Positions 58,022 through 64,000 of a stretch of DNA of 64,000 bases are shown piece after piece (position 1 is the stretch's first letter; each line of letters opens with the position of its first letter). The stretch comes from Rhinopomastus cyanomelas. Taxonomy: Eukaryota; Chordata; Aves; Bucerotiformes; Rhinopomastidae. Where the stretch lies: positions 565,254-629,253 of the forward strand of contig VXBP01008282.1 of assembly GCA_013400115.1 (NCBI GenBank). Direction: 5' to 3'. The notes below the pieces were generated by a model. It searched no databases, was not told the origin of the DNA, and saw only the letters and a list, made by a program, of their open reading frames with translations. The position numbers were made by a program, and so were the translations under genes.

Positions 58022-58706
58022 GTTCTGCACCCTGCTGAGAGAACTAATTTCTGACAAAGACCTGCAATTTGATATCTGCATAAAAAGAAAGATGAAACAG
58101 CATTGGTTTATTGGAATGGTGTAGTCAGTTCAAAATTCTTGTAATAAACTTTTGTAGCATCCTAGGGATTGATAACTATTTCAAAGAAAACATGTGAAAC
58201 AGACCTTGATAGCCTGGAGATACTGTCTTTGCAATTACCCCTGGATTTTTCCATCAACACATGGGATTTGTATATGAAAAGTAGTAACAGGAACCATGGA
58301 GCCTGCTGGTTTCCTGGAGGCTTGTACTGCAAATAGCAATCACAGAAACAAAGCCAGGCCATTCTGATGAAGACAGAGGCAGGATCAAAATATGATGGAA
58401 TTTAACACCAAAAAAAGTCCAGTCAAATCAAAGTCCAATCAGACTGGGTAACAAGACAGACACAGACGACCTGGGAAGCTAATGAGCAGAGCTGTCACCT
58501 GCAAACCAAATGCAAAATGTCATCCGCATGGGTGAAAGAAACCTTACCAGTAATTGTCTTTGTCCAGAGACATGATCTAAACACATCAAGAGGTTTCACC
58601 CTTGTGTGTCATCAAGAAGTTCCTCCTCCAGGAGCATCAGCAGCTCTACCCTGAACAATAGCCCTGGTGAGAGCAGCACTGTGGTTCACATGCAAAGGAA
58701 GGACAG
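58022..58706. other. Unique DNA, no gene seen
   Basis: No repeat or coding feature is recognised. Confidence 0.45.
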
Positions 58707-58707
58707 T

Positions 58708-58775
58708 GAGCTGATCCTGTTGCAGGGGGACTGGACTAGATGATCTTTCAAGGTCCCTTCCAATCCCTAATGATT
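58708..58775 (+). mobile_element. CR1 LINE 3' UTR fragment
   Basis: Sense GATCCTGTTGCAGGGGGACT, then GGACTAGATGATCTTTCAAG and CCCTTCCAATCCCTAATGA, with the octamer tail lost. Confidence 0.9.
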
Positions 58776-60117
58776 TGTGTCTATCATTAAGTCAAAGAGG
58801 ACCAAAAACTCGGGTTCCCCATCTTCCAGGCAGGTGTCAGAGGCAGTAGATAGCTATTTTTGTTCTAGCTTGGAGAACGTTTAAGTATGACATGTGAAAT
58901 GGAAAAGAACTAACAGAAGAGACTGAGAAGTTCTCAATTTCAAAATACCCTACAGTCTGGCAATTGAGCTTCTTCTTACCAATGAAATGAAAAAGACTTA
59001 TATTTTCTAGTCTTCCAACAGCAGAAGAGGGATTCGAGCCCAGGTTTCCCACAGGCTGTATGAGAGCCCTTACTAGTGTGCAAGTGAGTAAAGCAGACAG
59101 TGCCTTCTGCTGTGTGAATCTAGACTTTGAAGCCATAACAAGACATGCTGGCAGTTGGGGCAGGATGTCGGTTTAATATCATCCTGCTTTCTTTCTGCAT
59201 GCACATGTATTGAAAGGGTAGCAAAAAATAAGTGGCAAAAGCTTCTTACCTTTACTATCGCAGCAATGGCTACCCAGAAAGGCAGCATATGGGCCCCTTG
59301 CCCCAGCTTTGCTGGAGCTTTGCTTTGCTTTTTTTCTCCTTACTGGAACTGCAGTTCATCAGCTCTTCTAAGACTTGAATAGACCAAGCTGTTTTAAACA
59401 CATCCTCTAGTGATTCAGCCTCAGTATCATGGCTGTGGTACAAATTCTGCCTACAACTGTTAAGGAAAGACAGTTTCCTTCTTTCTTGGCGTGCATCTAC
59501 AACAGCATCCCTTCCCCCAAAAAACACTGCCTGCTTCAGCCTCCTTCTTTTCTAAGAGATGAACTTTATGCCAGACTTAAACCTTCATTTCAGGTCTTGT
59601 AGAAGTAACCCTGTTCTTTTTCAAGCACAAGCAGGTATCATTCTTTGCTACTGCTCTCTACCCATTGTTTTTTAAAGAAGTCTGGCACATCTCCTGTCAG
59701 GGCACATTCTCTGTCACTCTTGCACTTCTGACTTATCAGACACACTTCTGAGTGATTTCTCTAATAGCTTCAGTTAGTTTCATTACATGAATTAGTACTA
59801 TGAGTATTAAATCAGTATCTGTATTAATTTATTGTACTTTATCTAAGTATCTTTCCCTTATTCTTCACTAAAGATAAGCAAAAGTGCAGAGTTTGCAGAC
59901 CCTGAAACAGCAGCAAGCAGTAGTACCTGTTCTTTTAGGTCTTGACAGAACACTGCTTCTAAAGCCTGAAGATGAACTATCACGTCTATGAGTAGAACCT
60001 TTACATTCCTGAAACACTTGGAAAAATAGATAAAACAAGAATCTATCCCACATCAGTGGGAATTCTCAGATCAGTGACTTGAAAAGAACAGTCTATTTCA
60101 TTTTGTAATGTATCAGT
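58776..60117. other. Unique DNA, no gene seen
   Basis: No repeat or coding feature is recognised. Confidence 0.45.
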
Positions 60118-60180
60118 AGAGCTTAAGGTCAAAAGAGACCAATAGGTCACTCAATGTGCTCTTTCCTACCTCACAGCCCA
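60118..60180 (-). mobile_element. Possible ancient CR1 tail
   Basis: AGAGCTTAAGGTCAAAAGAG, then ACCAATAGGTCACTCAATG resembles, antisense, the old reptile-type CR1 end (TTTAAGGCCAGAAGGGACCA..., ATCATCTAGTCTGACC). The match is weak. Confidence 0.4.
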
Positions 60181-60348
60181 ATAAAGGTACATTTGCATTG
60201 AGGTAATTACTTTTGTAATTAGACGGCTCCCTGCAACAATTTGCATGAATCATCCTTCCTGTTAAATATATCTTCTCCTTTCTGAACTGAAATTGTCTGG
60301 CTTCAGCTTCTAATCACTGATTTTGCCATTCCTCTCTCAGATTTTGCT

Positions 60349-60428
60349 TCACTCCACGACGCTGTGCGCCCTGAAAGTCACTGCTCAGTCACTCCACAAA
60401 ACTCTTTGCCCTGAAAGTCACTGCACAG
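60349..60428. repeat. 40-bp tandem duplication
   Basis: Two adjacent 40-base units, 60349-60388 and 60389-60428, share TCACTCCAC at the start and GCCCTGAAAGTCACTGC near the end. The middle ten bases differ. Confidence 0.9.
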
Positions 60429-62418
60429 TTTTCTTATTGATACAAACACTCTATTATTTCATTTCATCCTTTACTATCCAGCATGTACTCCATCTCTTTA
60501 GTGCTGCTGGTAGCCCTTTCCTGTATTTAAACCTCTCTCTGTGTGAAGGGTGTAACTCACTTCAGTGTGTTACAGCTATTCCTTTCCCTGATAAAAGTGC
60601 CCTCGGCTCTTCACATCTGCTCAGACCAGCGGTTACGCTGCAATTAGCTGGGTCTTCCTTGCCACCACAATAATCCATCAAACATGAGAATCCAATCCTC
60701 ATTTTACTAACTCCCACCCACTCGCAGCTCAAAATAGCCTAGATTTGATAAGCTTCCAGGTGCCCTGCAAAGATGAGAGAGAACTTTTAGGCAAGGTTCA
60801 AGAAACGCTTGTCATAGTGGTGAAGGGGTAAAAATGAGTAACTCAAGATGTTGAGCTCATTGGATTTCTCCTGGAACAAGTTCCTGAAATGGTGATTTTT
60901 GTAGAAACAGTGTCATACCGCACAACAGTGAAGTGGCAAGTTACTTTCTTAAATAGTTTTACATCCAAGTAAAGTGAAAAGAACAAGACTTACAGAGCTG
61001 CACTAGGGAATTAGCCTTAATGTAAGTAGAGCTGTGTTTCTTTTATAGCACAGAAATGTCTGATGAATATTCTATGATCTCAATGACTTAGGCTATGGCA
61101 GTTTTATTTCCTATTTTACCTGTGTGCACGCATCCTTCGGCCCTTAGACCTGAAATTGGCTGTGTCATTTTTCTCCTCGTGTGTGCTCCCTGCACAAATG
61201 AGGGAATGACTGTGGTGCATTTAATAAAATATGAAAATCCAGTTTTAGGAGATTGAAAAAGCAAACAGCTTTCAATTCCCAAATCATGAATATCAACATA
61301 GCAGCTTGCTTCACAGTGTCAAGGTTTGAGTTCAAAACGCAGACGAAGATTCCCACTCCATGAATAAATTACTCTTTGGAAAGGCAGAAAGAAAAGGAGG
61401 GATGATCTCTGGGTTACCAGTTCAATAATCGTGTGGTACACCATTGTGTTGGAACTCAGAAAGCAATAGTGATGCTCTGAAGGAGGTACACACTTTTGTT
61501 GCATGACCACTAATTATTATCATTCCGAGTGTGGTCAGCAGCTTTAACAAAATAAAGCTTTTAAAAACCATAGACAACACCAAAAAATAAGAACAAACTT
61601 CATCACCAAGGTACTTTTTAAACTACAGTTTCAGATAACTAACGTAAAGCTAAGTAGTTTTACCTAACTAGATGAAAATGTAGGTAGTTTGCATTCTTTG
61701 TTTTCTTGTCACACTTGCACCTTCAGGAACATGACCTGTTTTCATCTGGTTTCTCATCTCTAGCAAGCACAGCAGAACTTCAGCTCAGAGTCGGATCAAG
61801 CTGTGTTGGAGAAGTCTGACTCTCCTCACTGCAGACCAGATTTCTGCTTTTTCAGATCTTCCCCACATTGCAGTGATGCTACTTTGGCATCAAAATGAAA
61901 TTTGTTCATTTGTTTCAGTTTCCCTCATTCCAGCATGGAAATGAAGCAAGGAGAGGAGTCAGATGTACCGGCAGATTTTGCCACAGGGGAGGACTTTCTA
62001 GTGCTGATTCCATATTGATACAGAATTCTAAGTTTCAAAAACCTCAATTAAATGTTTCCTTACATTTCTTGCCAGTCCGTGGCTGCTGCCTGACTGCTCA
62101 TTTTTCACTCTTCTCAGCAAAGGCAATGACATATTGGGTGATCTGGAGGAGCAATGCTGTGTACTTGAACCGCAGACAGGCAGAGGGGCAAGTGATTTCT
62201 CTCATCCTAGGATAGATGTCATGCAAGTGGAAGATCCTATTGACGTGCATGCAGGAAAGAACTGGAACTACCCAGTCTAAACCAGATATAACAGCAAATA
62301 TTACTTGAATTTCAGTGTTAAAAAATTAAGGACTGAGGTTCCCAAGAGGAGTTTAAGAGGTGTCCAAACCATCAGATGTGGTTGCACCAGCTCTCTACTG
62401 CAGGAAGCCCTCCAGGCT
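60429..62418. other. Unique DNA, no gene seen
   Basis: No gene is recognised. Short open frames on both strands show no known domain. Confidence 0.45.
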
Positions 62419-63035
62419 TCACCATTGTTCTCCTGGGAAGGAAAAGTGAGCAGGCAGGCAGGAGGGCAACAGGATGACATCCAGCCAGGGCACCCCACCG
62501 AATAAGTGCAAGACCAAGACCTTGGTGCACGTGTGCATATGCACACATCCCTTGACACTGATGTGGTCAAGGGAAGCAGTTGCAGTCACTTTAGCATAGA
62601 AGGCCACAAGGTTGGTGAGGCAGGACCTGCCTTCGGTAAAGCTGTTCTGGCTGTCTCAAAACACCTCCCTGACCTGCATGTGCATCTGCAGAGCTTCTAA
62701 GAGAATCTGTTCCATGACATTGCCATGCACAGAGGTGAAGCTGACAGGTCATTAGTTCCCAGGGCCCTTTCAACCCCTTTTAAAATGGGTGCTCCCCTTT
62801 TTTCAGTGACCAAGGACTTTGCCTGACTGCCAGGACTTTTCAAATATTGTGGTGAGTATCTGGGCAACCACATCAGCCTATTCTCATAGGCTTATGTATG
62901 TTCAGATTCCTCAGGTGGCCACAAACCTGATCTTCTTTTACAGTGAGATGGACTAATCTCAGTCCATCAACTAGAGAGCCACTTAAAAGAGAGGTTGTCT
63001 GTGAAGACTGAGGCCAAAAATTTGTGGAGCCATCT
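62419..63035 (-). pseudogene. Internal CR1 ORF2 reverse-transcriptase fragment
   Basis: The minus-strand translation contains KEDQVCGHLRNLNIHKPM (inside 62873-63076), the start of the CR1 reverse-transcriptase domain. Further on it gives segments resembling the SL-T-P-K-ILE and TNLVAFY regions, in several frames. DNA blocks such as GTTCCATGACATTGCCA, GAGGTGAAGCTGACAGGTC and GTGAAGACTGAGGCCAAAAA follow known CR1 order. It is riddled with frameshifts and lacks both element ends. The left boundary is uncertain, since homology fades below about 62560. Confidence 0.75.
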
Positions 63036-64000
63036 ACACAATATCTTAAACAGAAAGCAGAAAACTGCTTACACATAATTACCTTTAGCTAGCAATGTAA
63101 GAAGGAAATTGTGGTGGTTTTACTAAGTAAAGAAGTCCTCTGGAAAACTACCTGTGACAATATATTCTTTGATTTATATTTACTTCATGCAGGCACCACA
63201 TTTCTATTTTTAATATACAATCAAGATTTTTATAAAGATTCTGAATTTGCATAATCTGCCTATTTTGCAGAAGACTGAGCAGACTGAGCAGCCTGAGAAT
63301 CCAAGGCAGGAGACAACAAGAGCTGTGGTGCTTAAGGTGCAGTCTCTGAACCACAGAAATGGCAACTGAAGCTTAATTTCAGGGAAGTGTTGATTTATTT
63401 TTTTTTTGCTATAAACTAGCAAAGTGCTGTCTCTTTCAATAAACAATAGTAAAAACATGGGAAGAAATCTTGGATTGGCCTTGAAATTTAAAGATGAGAG
63501 TAAAAAACATCTGCCCTAACTAATTTTGTCTGAGTTTATTTCAGGCTTGTAACCCTCAACCTACCCAATGTTGCTGTTTCTGAGCTAGGACTCGGCACAT
63601 CAGAATGATTTTGTGGTAGCCTGCTCTGCAACCCTACTTGGGTACCCGCAGGGTCAAAGGCAAGGTCAAAGAGAGAATACATCTGATGCATCCTGCTCTC
63701 TGGTTATTCAAGACAACATGTCAGAACAGGGGTCTGCTGGGCAACAAAGACTCTCAAAACTGAAGTCAGGAAGAAAAACACAATCAAATCAAACCAAAAC
63801 AAAGGTGAAAATCACTTATAAATAAAGGAAAAGACCAGGGTTCATATTTTCTTTAGTCTCGCCCTATTTCCCATGTTTCATCTTATTTCTGAGAAGTGTT
63901 TGCCCCTGAAAGAATGTGTAGAGCATCAGCACTGAAGAAGGCTGGATTTGTTCATCAAGTTACACTTGTGAGGATTTGGTAATTGCTGTGAAACAAACAG
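63036..64000. other. Unique DNA, no gene seen
   Basis: Nothing is recognised apart from a T run near 63398-63408. The frame at 63613-63825 has no known domain. Confidence 0.45.

Noticed and set aside
1..64000. CRISPR arrays, tRNA or rRNA genes, bacterial operons
   Set aside because: No regularly spaced repeats, no tRNA cloverleaf with A and B boxes noticed, and no prokaryotic gene packing. The repeat content is avian.

Overview
The window is a stretch of bird genome. The main evidence is about two dozen pieces of the CR1 LINE in both orientations. Most carry the avian CR1 3' end: a GATCCTGCTGTGGCAG block, then GGACTAGATGATCTTTCGAG, then an ATTCTATG-type octamer tail. Several extend into the ORF2 reverse-transcriptase C-terminus. 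The subfamily resembles ones common in Neoaves, but I cannot name a species. No host protein-coding exon could be supported. The many short ORFs (the longest is 186 codons) look like chance frames, or lie inside CR1 or the LTR-like copies. There are no rRNA or tRNA genes and no CRISPR arrays.

Layout. 1-12.3 kb: CR1 pieces plus two diverged, oppositely oriented copies of an LTR-like element (1407-2087 minus, 11323-12075 plus). 12.3-25.8 kb: mostly unique AT-rich DNA with two very old CR1 tails and a striking hairpin at 16041-16073. 25.8-26.3 kb: CpG-island-like block with a CTCF-type motif. 26.3-39.4 kb: unique DNA, an old palindromic repeat, and the longest CR1 copy (32690-33422). 39.9-40.5 kb: a second CpG-island-like block with a G-quadruplex motif, a CTCF-type motif in the same orientation as the first, and a good splice-donor sequence. 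40.5-64 kb: long unique stretches, more CR1, two tandem duplications, an old repeat with an AAT-rich tail, a palindrome-rich motif cluster at 57758-58021, and an internal CR1 ORF2 fragment at 62419-63035.

The window therefore reads as intergenic or intronic DNA. If it has a function, it is most likely regulatory: the two CpG-rich blocks with CTCF-like sites about 14.3 kb apart, and a few motif clusters. No wholly new biological system is evident. Boundaries of repeats are by eye, usually good to 5-20 bases, and orientation is that of the element's own sense strand.
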